From Thalassiosira profunda (taxonomy: Eukaryota > Bacillariophyta > Thalassiosirophyceae > Thalassiosirales > Thalassiosiraceae), in assembly GCA_036939355.1 (NCBI GenBank), contig JALLAP010001108.1:1-20778 (forward strand): a stretch of 20,778 nt of DNA, read 5' to 3'. A program made the position numbers and the translations under genes. The stretch's first letter is position 1. Every line of letters begins with the position of its first letter. The notes beneath the pieces were generated by a model. That model had not been told where the DNA came from. It did no database searches and was given only the letters and a program-made list of their open reading frames with translations. Positions 1 through 8,323 of the stretch are shown one piece after another.

Positions 1-303
1 TGCGCCTGGCCATAAGTATGGGTCGGACAGGTGTCTGCCCAGACTTATAAGTGTGCAAATCCCCATAATTGAACAGGTTCTCTGTCACGAAGCGGGGAAG
101 GTTCTCGCTGAAGAACCACGTCTGCCACGATTTGGCGGTCCACCCGGGCGGACACCAGAAATAATCCAAAAACACACCTCGGCTCTCAGAGATATTTCAG
201 GAATTTCATGCTTTGTTTCATACTTAGCAATCTACGTGCGCTACAATAATCTCCCTTCGACGGTCCAACCATCGACGTGGATTTTGTCCCGTGCAAACCT
301 TTT
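1..303. other. Non-coding left edge
   Basis: I find no convincing gene here. An open frame on the plus strand from 53 begins only at a GTG and resembles nothing known to me. The stretch lies just 3' of the stop codon of the minus-strand Tudor-like gene, so part of it should be that gene's 3' UTR. The one structured element is the palindrome at 12-48. Confidence 0.6.
12..48. repeat. Imperfect palindrome / long hairpin
   Basis: The outer arms ATAAGT (12-17) and ACTTAT (43-48) are perfect reverse complements. Inside them TGGG (19-22) pairs with CCCA (38-41), and CGGACA (24-29) pairs with TGTCTG (32-37) with one G-T wobble, leaving a GG loop. Only positions 18, 23 and 42 are unpaired. It could be a transcript hairpin, a cruciform or a fold-back transposon end; its sequence does not say which. 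Confidence 0.7.
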
Positions 304-1638
304 CTAACGAGACGTGATCTTGATGGACAGGCGGTACGGATTGCCGAGTGTGCCATTCCCTCCGAAGCCAAAGCTGGGGTCTTTCACATCAATGTTTCGC
401 TCGTCTTCCTCGGCCAATACACCTCCCCCCAGCAGAAAGGCAAAGTCGCCAGAGTCCAGCTTTTTGTGCTTCTTCAGCTCGTTGCGAATGTTGTCGAGCG
501 TGATCCTCTGCACATTTGCAGGCACTGGCCGAAAGGGCACCTCAGACTCGTCGCACTGTACCTCAAAATGCGCCCTCTTTGCCCCACGGGGCGGAGAGAA
601 GACACTTTTGCCGGTGACCGTGTTGTGATAGACATGTCCCAATCCCTCGTCGGTCGGGCGCATTTCCAGGTTGGCAACACTCACGTTGCTGTTGCTGAAA
701 ACTCCGCCAGCCGTCGCCGCGAGCCATTGCGCCGCCCCCTTGGCCGCCCCGCCGAGAGCCCCGCCCACCGCCTTGACGGCCACCAGTAGCGGGCCCTCTT
801 CGTTTCCAGCCGACGTCACCTCGCCCCCGTCCTCCCCGGCGGTGGAGAGTTCGACCACTCCCTGGCGCCCTTGGGAGGGATCCTCCCCGCCTTCCCCTCC
901 TCCCTCCGGCCCTGCGTCCCCTCCTCCCCCGCCGCCCTCCCCATCATTGGGGCTCACCAAATTCCCCTCGGCGCCGACGCCCTTTGCGGATACGTCTTTG
1001 GACGCCTCCCCCACCTTCTGCTCGGCGCGCTCCTCCTCTTCCTCCTGCGCCTTCTCCTCCTCCGGGGGAGACTTCAGGCTGGCGCCCTTCACCAGACGGA
1101 TGTGCTTGGCGCACAGGTCGCGGTCGATGGAGCCATCCTCGTACTTGACGTCGTACAAGGTGGTTCCGTCGGCCAACAGCTTCATCCCGACGATGGTACT
1201 ACCGTAGAATTTCCTCCCCCGGCCCTGGTATCGGGCCTTGACGTCGTCGTCCACGCCGAACTCCGCCTCTGCGCCGCGTTGGCCGTCCAGCGCTACAAAG
1301 TGGGCCGCCACTCCGCGTTCTTTGTCGCCGCTTCCATCCGTGTAGTCGATGTCGTACGAGGCGACGCCCTCGATCGACCGCAGCACCCTGACAATTATAG
1401 CAGGATGCCAATCATGCTCATGCCCCTGCCACTTGCCCAGGACTTTGGTGCCCTCGACGAACCACGCGCCCGCGTCGCTGCCATTGCTGCCGCGGGCGCT
1501 CTCGGGCGGCGCCCCAGAGGCCGCTTCCGCCGCGGGATTTCTGGCGAGGGCACCATCCCTGCCCTTGGATTGCTTGGCCGCCTTTTTATTGGGCGCCTCC
1601 TCGTCGCTCTTCCTCTTCCGCTTATTTGTTGAGGACAT
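304..1638 (-). CDS. Nuclear protein with two Tudor-like domains and a WW-like segment
   Basis: Single-exon frame of 444 aa from an ATG with G at -3 to a TAG. Residues 5-25 are a Lys/Arg-rich nuclear localisation signal. Residues about 63-116 and 128-184 are two related beta-rich modules with the Tudor-like pattern (VLGKWQG..WHPAII...YDIDYTDG and VKARYQG....YGSTI...YDVKYEDG); such modules usually bind methylated Lys/Arg on histones or other proteins. An acidic Glu/Gly-rich linker (about 190-280) and an Ala/Gly-rich hydrophobic stretch (282-313) follow. Residues about 325-350 (HVYHNTVTGKSVFSPP) look like a WW domain with Phe replacing the second Trp and no clear first Trp. The C-terminal ~85 residues look like a compact globular, perhaps ubiquitin-like, domain I cannot name. 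A reader-type chromatin role is inference. Its start codon lies 190 bp from the divergent neighbour. Confidence 0.85.
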   Translation of the reverse strand: MSSTNKRKRKSDEEAPNKKAAKQSKGRDGALARNPAAEAASGAPPESARGSNGSDAGAWFVEGTKVLGKWQGHEHDWHPAIIVRVLRSIEGVASYDIDYTDGSGDKERGVAAHFVALDGQRGAEAEFGVDDDVKARYQGRGRKFYGSTIVGMKLLADGTTLYDVKYEDGSIDRDLCAKHIRLVKGASLKSPPEEEKAQEEEEERAEQKVGEASKDVSAKGVGAEGNLVSPNDGEGGGGGGDAGPEGGGEGGEDPSQGRQGVVELSTAGEDGGEVTSAGNEEGPLLVAVKAVGGALGGAAKGAAQWLAATAGGVFSNSNVSVANLEMRPTDEGLGHVYHNTVTGKSVFSPPRGAKRAHFEVQCDESEVPFRPVPANVQRITLDNIRNELKKHKKLDSGDFAFLLGGGVLAEEDERNIDVKDPSFGFGGNGTLGNPYRLSIKITSR

Positions 1639-1828
1639 GGCGCAGCGTCCTCGAGGGGGGGGCGGGCGGGCGGGTTGCTTCTTGCTTTCTCTGGCCCTGA
1701 GCTGAAATTTTGCCCTGAGTTCCTACGTAGATTTAATGTAGGAATTAGTAACAAATTGCCCGGGTCACTCTCTGAACGTCGAGCAGAAGAAGTCGCCGAG
1801 CAAACGGCAACGACGCCCGGCGGGAGCA
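1639..1828. promoter_or_regulatory. Short divergent (bidirectional) promoter region
   Basis: These 190 bp separate the start codons of two head-to-head genes and must hold both 5' UTRs and core promoters. Visible elements are an inverted repeat TTCCTAC (1720-1726) / GTAGGAA (1738-1744) around an AT-rich 11-nt centre, a nested perfect palindrome CTACGTAG (1723-1730), and a direct repeat CCCTGAG (1695-1701 and 1713-1719). I see no TATA box placed for either gene. Regulatory function is inferred from position and symmetry. Confidence 0.6.
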
Positions 1829-4778
1829 ATGAGCCTCATTTTCGGCTGGGCATGGGCACCATTCGGCGGCGCTGCCCCGGCCGCTGATGGTCCTGCCCGC
1901 GGCGGGGGCGACGGCCTCGGTGGCGGCGGCGACGGCGAGGGTTTGAACCACCTCAGCCGCGAGTCGAATTTCGAGGGCAAGCGTGCGCGGGAGGATGGGC
2001 AGGAGGGCGAGGCGTCGACGAAGAGGCCGCGCTCTCGCTCGCCGCTGGCATTTCTCTTTCGGACAAATGCCGAATCCGCCGCTGCGCCGTCGCGCAAGGA
2101 GGACGCTGTCTCTGCTCCCGCGCACGGGGAGGATCGTCGGAGCGTCCCGGCGCCCACTCGCACCAAATACAGCGTCCCCGCTCCGGAGCGCACCAATTAC
2201 AGCGTCCCGGCGCCCCCTCGCACAAAATATAGCGTCCCCGCTCCGGAACGCACAAATCATGGCGCCGGCGCTCGCTGCTCTCCCGCCGTCGACAATGACG
2301 AGAACGTCGATTTCAATGCCGGAGGAGGGTCGGGGGAGGAGGATGCCAATGCAGCACACCATTCCGGATGCCTCGGCGGCTGTGACAATTGTGGAGGCGG
2401 GCAGGACTACGCCGAGGCGGCCCCTTGCCTATCGGACGAGCAGCGCGTAATGCTGAAGGGGTGCGATCTCTTGCTCGGGATCTTTCGCGAAATCGAGGGA
2501 GAACGCCTGCAGACGCCCGGCTCCACGCCAGAGCCTGCAAACCAGGGCAACGACGGCGGCGACAACAACGACACGGCAGCGCCTTTCGATGGCGAGACAT
2601 TCGATAGGAATCAACTGCGCCTCTATTCGGACGCCAACAAAATCCAATTTCTGGGCGCGGGCAGGGGCACTCCGTTCAATAAGACTCCACTGAAAACGCA
2701 GATCGCAATCTACGAAATCATCCTTGAGAACTACGATCATTACAAAGATAACGTGAAGGGCAAGTGGGCTCTGCTCAGCCAGGATAAAAAGGATGCGCTC
2801 GACATCGACACCAACCCTGCTCCGACAGAAAAGTTTCTGAAGGTACGTGTAGTGTGGTGCGAATGTTTGCTTGCTTGCATCGAGCGCCTTCTTACCACAA
2901 CTTGAATTCTCTGCGCACAGGAGACTATTTGGAAAGCTGTCAAAGAGGAGGGCATTCGTTTCAGGAAGTTCAAGAGATTGAACAACGGACGTTTTGCTGT
3001 TGGAGAAGAGGTGACGGAGTTTTGGAAGAAGAAGGGGGGGACTACAGAGGATTCAGGCTCTATCCGATGCTACCTCAACGGCGTTTTGGGTGCAATGGAC
3101 CAGCGGGAAACTGCCGCAGCACAGCGAGAGTACGTTGCGAAAGAAGCGCGGAAAATCAAATCGAGGGAAATGAAGCTCATGAAAGAGGCGCAATCCGTTT
3201 TCAGGGATGCGGGCACGGCAAAGCTTGGCAGCAACGACGACAGCATTCCGTACGTGCCTCAGTACGAGAAGCCGGAAGGTGCTTCTACAGACGAGACCGA
3301 GGATACGTACAAGAAGGTGATGAAGGAGGTGGAAGCAGAAGCGAAGCGGCAACGCACGACAGCGGTGAGTTCTTGCATCCTTGCATCGCCCCATCAATAC
3401 GTCTGCTCACATCTCGTGCTGCTTTGCCTTGCGACACAGAACGAGAAGGAGAACACCTCGCCAGACGACGAAGCACAGGCAAGTGGTTGAATGCATTTGC
3501 AATGCATTACGTGATGCACTACTTACTCATATTTCATGCATTTCTATCCATTCAGGGTGAATGTGGGGGTGCACTTCCAGAGGAGGATGCGACGGTACGT
3601 GCATGCTCTTGCTCCAATCATATGTCAAGATATCTTCTCTTCTCACTGCTTCTTTGCGACTTCAAAACAGAGCCCAAATCTGCACAAAACGATGTTCTGC
3701 ATGCTCGTCCAGTACGCAGCGCTGTTCCAGTTCTTGCTGGTGCTCGACGCAGCTGCGGTCCCGTGTGCTTTTGCAGTGCTTATCGCGGTGATACACCATT
3801 ACACGGGGTTTGCAATCGAAGAGCTGGCCGAGCTTCACGGGTACAGCGATCATGCCGAGCGTTGGGCGAACGATTGGAAGGAAATGCTGCTGGAGATTAC
3901 TGGCTGCCTGCTGCGCAAATTGTGCGTGCAATGCAACAAATGCCACCGCAGGCCCGGCGAGGATCGGTCCACTCTCTTCGGCTTTCATCTCGACCATCTC
4001 CTAAAATTTTGGAAGAAGGACCGGCCGGTTTCACGGTGCACGACTGTTCGAGCGATGGTCAAAGAGGCCTTGAAAACTTGCCTTGGTGAGTGCAATGGCA
4101 GTCGCTGTGCGACGCCTTACAATCTTCTCATATCATCTTGCACGCCCAGCCTGTTCCTTTTGCCACGAGTTTGGCTGCCCGAACCCAGAATACCCACAGC
4201 GCCTTGGATACAAGTCCAGGCTGCAGTACTTTTTTGGAAAGCAGCACCGGACTGTGCGGGCAATCCTCGCCTTCAAAGAGGTGATTGCGCTCATTCTGGA
4301 TCTGCGCCTGCGTGGAGCGTTTGGTTACACGGAGGAGCTTCCCTGCTCGTGGGAAACGCTGGTGGTGGTCGTTTGGATGCACCTTGGCATCTTTCTGGAG
4401 GATTTGATCGTCTTCAGGAAGCATCATTGGAAGAATGCTCATCAGGCGAGCAGATTCTGCATTTCGCTGGCGATCGTGCGAGAAGTCTTGAAAAAGCTGT
4501 CAGTGAGGTGCCCCAATCCGGAGTGCCCCGAGTGGTTTGCCAACATTATCCCAGCACGCACCACTGGCATTCACCTCAACCACCAGCTTGCGGACGGCGA
4601 GAAGACAGACGCCCCGGCTACCGCATTCGTCAAAGGCGTCGACGCATACCTCTTCGAGTTGGTGCGCGGCGACTGCGATGGGACCTGCGCGTGCTGTCAC
4701 GGCATCATCAATGCACTTCAGAGGAAAATTCGCCCGATGACGGACGCTCTCTCTTGGGCAAAGCCGTCTCTTCGCTAG
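1829..4778 (+). CDS. Six-exon gene: nuclear protein with two tandem HNH-like zinc domains
   Basis: Proposed exons: 1829-2842, 2921-3364, 3440-3478, 3556-3594, 3671-4085, 4150-4778, giving 859 aa. Introns are 64-78 nt with good donors (GTACGT, GTGAGT, GCAAGT, GTACGT, GTGAGT) and CAG acceptors; all but the last are phase 0. The N-terminus has a basic NLS-like stretch (about 50-72) and four 10-residue repeats (105-144). The middle (about 265-490) is charged and partly coiled-coil-like. The C-terminal half holds two similar domains: a helical region, then C597xxC600, FHLDH (617-621), C652xxC655H; and C771/C776, IHLNH (791-795), C830xxC833H. The C..C / HxDH / CxxCH layout is that of HNH endonuclease folds. 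In copy 2 the motif Asp is Asn, so copy 2 may bind zinc without cutting. The last intron splits the first zinc site. If the GC-AG intron is retained the protein stops at 3490, and 3692-4778 could then be a separate gene. No homologue is recognised by name. Confidence 0.7.
2141..2260 (+). repeat. Four tandem 30-bp coding repeats
   Basis: Four perfectly phased 30-nt units (2141-2170, 2171-2200, 2201-2230, 2231-2260), each starting AGCGTCCC and encoding SVPAPxRTxY-like decapeptides (the fourth ends in His). Units 1 and 3 share a Lys and units 2 and 4 share Glu-Arg-Thr-Asn, so the block looks like a 60-bp dimer duplicated once. It lies in the disordered N-terminal part of the HNH-like gene. Confidence 0.95.
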
Positions 4779-4931
4779 GTACCCTAATTTAGTTGCAGCA
4801 GATGATTGAATCGAGTAACTTATTGAATTGCTTCAGCGATAGCAGCTCTGATACCAACAGTAGCCGAGCTTTTCCTAGCATTGTTCGAGATGAATCAAAG
4901 GTCTTCTTGTAAGAGCTTCCCACGATGGCAA

Positions 4932-5375
4932 TCAGGACTGTCGAAACCGCACAGTAGGCCCCCACCGCTTTAGCATCTGCTCCACGAACGTCCGGCCGTT
5001 GAAGTCCGCGTGCAGGTGCCGCTGCACGTAGTGCGACCCCGTCTCGATGCTCACGGTGTACGCCGAAATGTCGCCGTCGGCCTCGAGCGCCGCCACGCGG
5101 GCGAGGTCCCGGCCGACGATCTGGGTCAGGAGCTTGCGCCGCACGAGCTCGACGGACCGCTCCACGGAGGGTTCGGAATGAAAGATGGTGGGCGGCCGCT
5201 TGCCCTTGCAGTTGGCGAGGACGGTGTCGACGCACGGGTAGGACATGCCGAGGCAGAGGACGTTGTGGCGGGCGGTGAGGAGGGAGGTGGCCCACTCGTT
5301 AGGGTCGCGCCGCCGGCGAAACCGTTTGCCTGATGCCCAGAGCACGCCTCCATCGGGCAGTTGTTGCAGCGCCAT
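4932..5375 (-). CDS. Hypothetical protein, 147 aa
   Basis: The frame runs from an ATG to a TGA with strongly GC-biased third codon positions, like the convincing genes nearby, so I believe it is coding. I do not recognise the family. The protein is soluble and basic near the N-terminus (FRRRRDP, about residue 18), with a cluster of aliphatic and Cys residues (LCLGMSYPCVDTVL, about 40-53) and a charged C-terminal half with no membrane segment. The frame stays open upstream of the ATG to 5453, so a longer start or upstream exon is possible. The first nine codons and the sequence just before them lie inside a segment repeated at 8237-8323. The gene is tail-to-tail with the HNH-like gene, 153 bp apart. 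Confidence 0.6.
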   Translation of the reverse strand: MALQQLPDGGVLWASGKRFRRRRDPNEWATSLLTARHNVLCLGMSYPCVDTVLANCKGKRPPTIFHSEPSVERSVELVRRKLLTQIVGRDLARVAALEADGDISAYTVSIETGSHYVQRHLHADFNGRTFVEQMLKRWGPTVRFRQS

Positions 5376-5436
5376 CGTCCGGTGCCACCTCTGGTCGCTC
5401 TCCGCCGGGGCGGTGCTGCGGTGCCACCCTGGCGGG
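5350..5436. repeat. Dispersed repeat, copy A
   Basis: Positions 5350-5398 match 8237-8285 with only five or six single-base transitions over 49 bp, and weaker similarity continues to about 5436. The segment covers the first codons of the 147-aa minus-strand gene. In the plus frame starting ATCGGGCAG most differences are synonymous (IGQLLQRHRPxPPLVAL in both copies), but a TGA lies about 20 nt upstream of that frame in this copy. Confidence 0.75.
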
Positions 5437-5809
5437 GAGCAATGCGAAAGATATCACGTGGTGTGTCAATGATAGCCGCTCATGCTCGCGGTCGACGCAA
5501 AAGTGAGCAGGGATGCGAAAGTGTCACGAGTGTGCACCAACATCAACGCGTTCCGATGGGTGGACGGGTGGACCTTCGAGCAACCTCTCGCAAGAGCCCG
5601 GCGAGCCGCGCAGCCACGCAGGGATGCAGACGATCGCCGGCCGCGAAAGGCTTGTCGCCGAGAGGGGCGGTCAGCCTTGGCTTGGGCGGCGCGTGGATCG
5701 CCTTGCTGTCCCGGCGCCCCGGGAGGTGAATGCCTGAACAGACGAGAAGGGCGGTGGGCAATAGAGAGATGTGAGATGAGAAACGTGAGCTGCGTCCAAG
5801 GAAGATTCG

Positions 5810-6960
5810 ATTTGGGCAGAGCTTCCGCATCGGCGTCGCACACCGAGCTCCCCTCGGCAGGACGAATCTCCCCCGCGCCTTGCGCCCGCGCCAATCGTCC
5901 CTCGAGTAGTTGTGCTCGCTCGACTCCCGCCGAGGCTGGCCTCGTTCCCTCCCCGCTCCGTCCCGCAAAGGGCGAGCGAATTTTGGCAGCAATTCGCCCC
6001 ATCCCTGCACACACCGAGCTTTCCTCGGCAGCAATAAAGACCTCCAACGCCACTTACAATCCCAGAGCGCCGCCCTTTGACTGTCGAATACAACGCAGAG
6101 AGGAACGAGGGTGAGAATGCAGCGTGGCGCAGGGAAAGCAATGCAGCATTAGAGTAAAAAAGCACCCGACGAATTCGGGCAGAGCTTTCGCATTGGCGTC
6201 GCACACCGAGCTCTCCTCGGCAGGACGAATCTCCCCGCGCCTTGCGCCCGCGCCAATCGTCCCTCGAGTAGTTGTACTCGCTCGACTCCCGCCGAGGCTG
6301 GGCCCGCTCCGTCCCCAATCCATCCCGCAGACGATGGGGCGCATTTTGGCAGCAATTCGCCCTATTCCAGCACACACCGAGCTTTCCTCGGCAGCAATGA
6401 GACCTCCGACACCACTCACAAACCAACAGCGCCTCCGACGACCTGTTGGATGCAAGACAGGATAGGAAGAGGGGTGAGAATACAGCGCGGCGCAGGGGAA
6501 GCAAAGATCAATGACAAAAGCAAGCATCAAATTTGGGCAGATCTTCCGCATTGGCGCCGCACACCGAGCTCCCCTCGGCAGAACAAACAAGCCTCGCGCA
6601 TCCCCCCACTGCTGCAGGACGCCTCCAACCTTTGGCACGCGCCCAACGCCGCGTGCCGCTCCCAAGCGATCCTCCCCGTACAGCCCCAAAAGCAGAGATA
6701 AATAAATGCCGCCGGATCCCCCCCTAGCGGACCGCCCCCGAGATCCCCTCGGCGGAAATAATGCCCCCCAACATCCCCCGCTATGCAATTGCACGTCGAA
6801 CATCTCCCTGAAGCTCTCGGTCATGCCCCGCACAGCCTCCCCCACCCGTTCCGGAGCAGACGGCCCTCCCCCAAGCACGCACAGATTTTGGGCACGGGGC
6901 GACGCATGTGCCGAGCTCTCCTCGGCAGGAGATCGAGATGCGACGCCTCCCTCGACACCG
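5810..6960. repeat. Tandem array of ~180-bp half units with a hairpin core
   Basis: A 20-bp core close to CACCGAGCTCYCCTCGGCAG recurs at 5841-5860, 6012-6031, 6204-6223, 6375-6394, 6562-6581, about 6736-6755 (diverged) and 6909-6928. Spacings are 171, 192, 171, 187, about 174 and about 173 bp. Two alternating half-unit types give a dimer of 363 bp (first two copies), then about 360 and 347 bp. Each core holds CCGAG-n5-CTCGG; the last copy extends to a perfect TGCCGAG-n5-CTCGGCA stem. A TTTGGGCAG or TTTTGGCAG block usually precedes the core by about 25 bp. One type also shares a ~75-bp block ending CTCCCGCCGAGGCTGG. A possible degenerate member lies near 5658-5674. Small non-triplet indels between copies argue against protein coding. 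Confidence 0.9.
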
Positions 6961-7390
6961 CCCGCTGCAGCGAGACTCGATCAGCACCGCCCCAACACTC
7001 CCTCATCCTCGGAGCGCCCTGCATTACCCACCCTAGTTCAGCCCCCGGAGGCGCCAGCCTTCAGGCGCAAATCCGGCCCCATCAGCGAGCAAAAACGCGA
7101 ACCTCCCCCGCGCCCGGCACGGGAACAACGGCCAGGGACGAACTCTGTGGATGGCAGAGGACGAGCGGAGGGCGGGCGGAGGCATGTGGGTGAGAGGGAG
7201 GCGCCACACACATGAGCAAAAAACAAGGACGGATCGACGCAGCGCCGCTGCCGATGCACGCCGTTCTACGACGAGACGAACTCACTACAGTCTACTGGTG
7301 TAGAGGCCAGCGACGAGCCGCCCCGGCTCAGGAGGGGAGGCGGGAGGAGGAGGGAGGGCTATGGTGTACATGTAGGGGGCGGTCGCGACT

Positions 7391-7433
7391 CGGAGACGCG
7401 CGGAGACGCGGAGACGCCTACCTGTTGTAGGTA
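7391..7433. repeat. Short GC-rich direct repeat followed by a small inverted repeat
   Basis: CGGAGACG occurs three times at 8-10-bp spacing (7391-7416). It is followed by TACCT (7419-7423) and AGGTA (7429-7433), separated by five bases, and then a GTACGTAC palindrome (7431-7438). It may simply be slippage-prone DNA upstream of the DUF6824 gene. Confidence 0.6.
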
Positions 7434-7774
7434 CGTACGATAGGTAGGTATGCTGGCTTTTTCACCCAGAACAACCCGAAGAAAGATCAATGTCAATGTG
7501 CAACAGCTGGCTACGATACATCGGGCGGGGGAAGCCCAACCAAGCCGGCCAGCAGAGCGAGGGGCAGAGAAGCTGCGCTCATCCGGCGGGGGCTCATTTG
7601 CGGAGAGGCGCGGGGTTGGAGCGGTTGTTTCGCGGCCGGCCGCTCTGAGCCGTCTTTCAGAGTTGAGCCGTCGGTGAAGTGTGAAGTACTTTTGTACTGT
7701 CTCGTCTGCGGCAGCTCCAGTTCATCAGCCCGGCCAAAGGTAGTTGCGGCATTAATTCGGCCCTCGACATCACC

Positions 7775-8234
7775 ATGAGCGGCGTGGCGCCCCAGCCAAA
7801 TGTAAGTTTCCACAGATCCGCCGTTGCTCCAGCCTGCCGACTTTTGCACGCGATGCTCACGTGATATGACTTTGCACAATCATCCTCTCCCCCATCGTCG
7901 ACAGGACGTCCTCTTTGGCCGGGGCTTCAGCATCGCGGCCCACCCGGGCAACCGCCACCTCCGCGGCATCGTCGACGCCCGCCGCGCGCAGTTCAAATCG
8001 GCCAAGAAGAAGGAGAAGCGCGTCATCGCCGGGGCAATTGTGGACGATATCTTGAGCCGAAGTCCACCCGGAAGATTTTTGGTTGAGGATCCCAATTCTG
8101 TCAGCACAACGAAGGGGGGCAAGGACGACGTTGGGGTGATGGATCCGATCTTCGACAAGGTATGGATCTGCGAGGACAATCGGGAGAAGTGCGTGGACAA
8201 GGTCATGCACCGGCTGCGGGAGAAAGTCCGGCCT
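7775..8234 (+). CDS. DUF6824-domain protein, 3' end lost at assembly gap
   Basis: Exon 1 (7775-7801) encodes nine residues, then a 103-nt intron (7802-7904; GTAAGT donor, GACAG acceptor), then exon 2 from 7905. Splicing creates NDVLFGRG, the hallmark start of DUF6824, followed by HPGNRHLRGIV (about 23-33), a Lys-rich segment (KKKEKRVIAGAIVDDI, about 45-60), GRFL (about 66-69), and a terminal W...REKCVDKVMHRLREK helix (about 97-117). This family is abundant in diatoms and relatives, and its molecular role is unproven; nuclear or DNA-associated function has been suggested from the basic surface. About 119 residues precede the N at 8235. Reading across the N would end at a TGA at 8391-8393, but that tail is low-complexity and the frame there is not trustworthy. 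The family normally continues little beyond this helix, so most of the domain is present. Confidence 0.85.
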
Positions 8235-8235
8235 N
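8235..8235. other. Assembly gap (single N) inside or just after the DUF6824 gene
   Basis: The lone N separates a normal DUF6824 coding sequence from a segment repeated at 5350-5436. The amount of missing sequence is unknown, so the stop codon of the DUF6824 gene cannot be placed. Confidence 0.85.
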
Positions 8236-8236
8236 G

Positions 8237-8323
8237 CCATCGGGCAGCTGTTGCAGCGCCATCGTCCGGCGCCGCCCCTGGTCGCCCTCGCCGGCTGTGC
8301 TGCCTCGGTGCCACCGCCTTGGC
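8237..8323. repeat. Dispersed repeat, copy B
   Basis: This matches copy A at 5350-5436. In the minus orientation it contains the same start context and first nine codons (MALQQLPDG) as the 147-aa gene and then runs straight into the N at 8235. It may therefore be the 5' end of a paralogue whose body was lost in the gap, or simply a repeat. Confidence 0.75.

Larger units (their letters stand above)
5437..7774. other. Gene-poor 2.3-kb stretch
   Basis: No convincing protein gene was found. Several long open frames exist on the minus strand (for example 5671-6504 and 6054-6878), but they arise because the GC-rich DNA has few stops and because a repeat is tandemly arranged; repeat copies are read in different frames, as expected of non-coding DNA. 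The stretch holds the hairpin repeat array (about 5810-6960), a small (CGGAGACG)-type repeat at 7391-7416, and a short TACCT/AGGTA inverted repeat at 7419-7433. Its right end should contain the promoter and 5' UTR of the DUF6824 gene. Confidence 0.6.

Noticed and set aside
53..307. Plus-strand 84-aa frame at the left edge
   Set aside because: It begins with GTG, lacks recognisable domains and overlaps the 3' end of the Tudor-like gene.
3692..4778. HNH-like half as an independent gene starting at the Met encoded at 3692
   Set aside because: Consistent phase-0 introns of 75-77 nt link it to the upstream exons, so one gene is preferred; kept as an alternative in the feature entry.
4789..5295. 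Minus-strand 168-aa frame overlapping the 147-aa gene
   Set aside because: It is Pro/Arg/His-rich, as expected from an alternate frame of GC-biased codons, and shows no domain pattern.
5671..6504. Minus-strand 277-aa open frame with two similar 121-residue blocks (CCRGKLGVC and SSCRGELGV motifs)
   Set aside because: The similarity follows the DNA repeat, not the protein: between the shared motifs the same nucleotides are read in different frames because of small indels, and other copies fall in other frames. Two further long frames overlap it.
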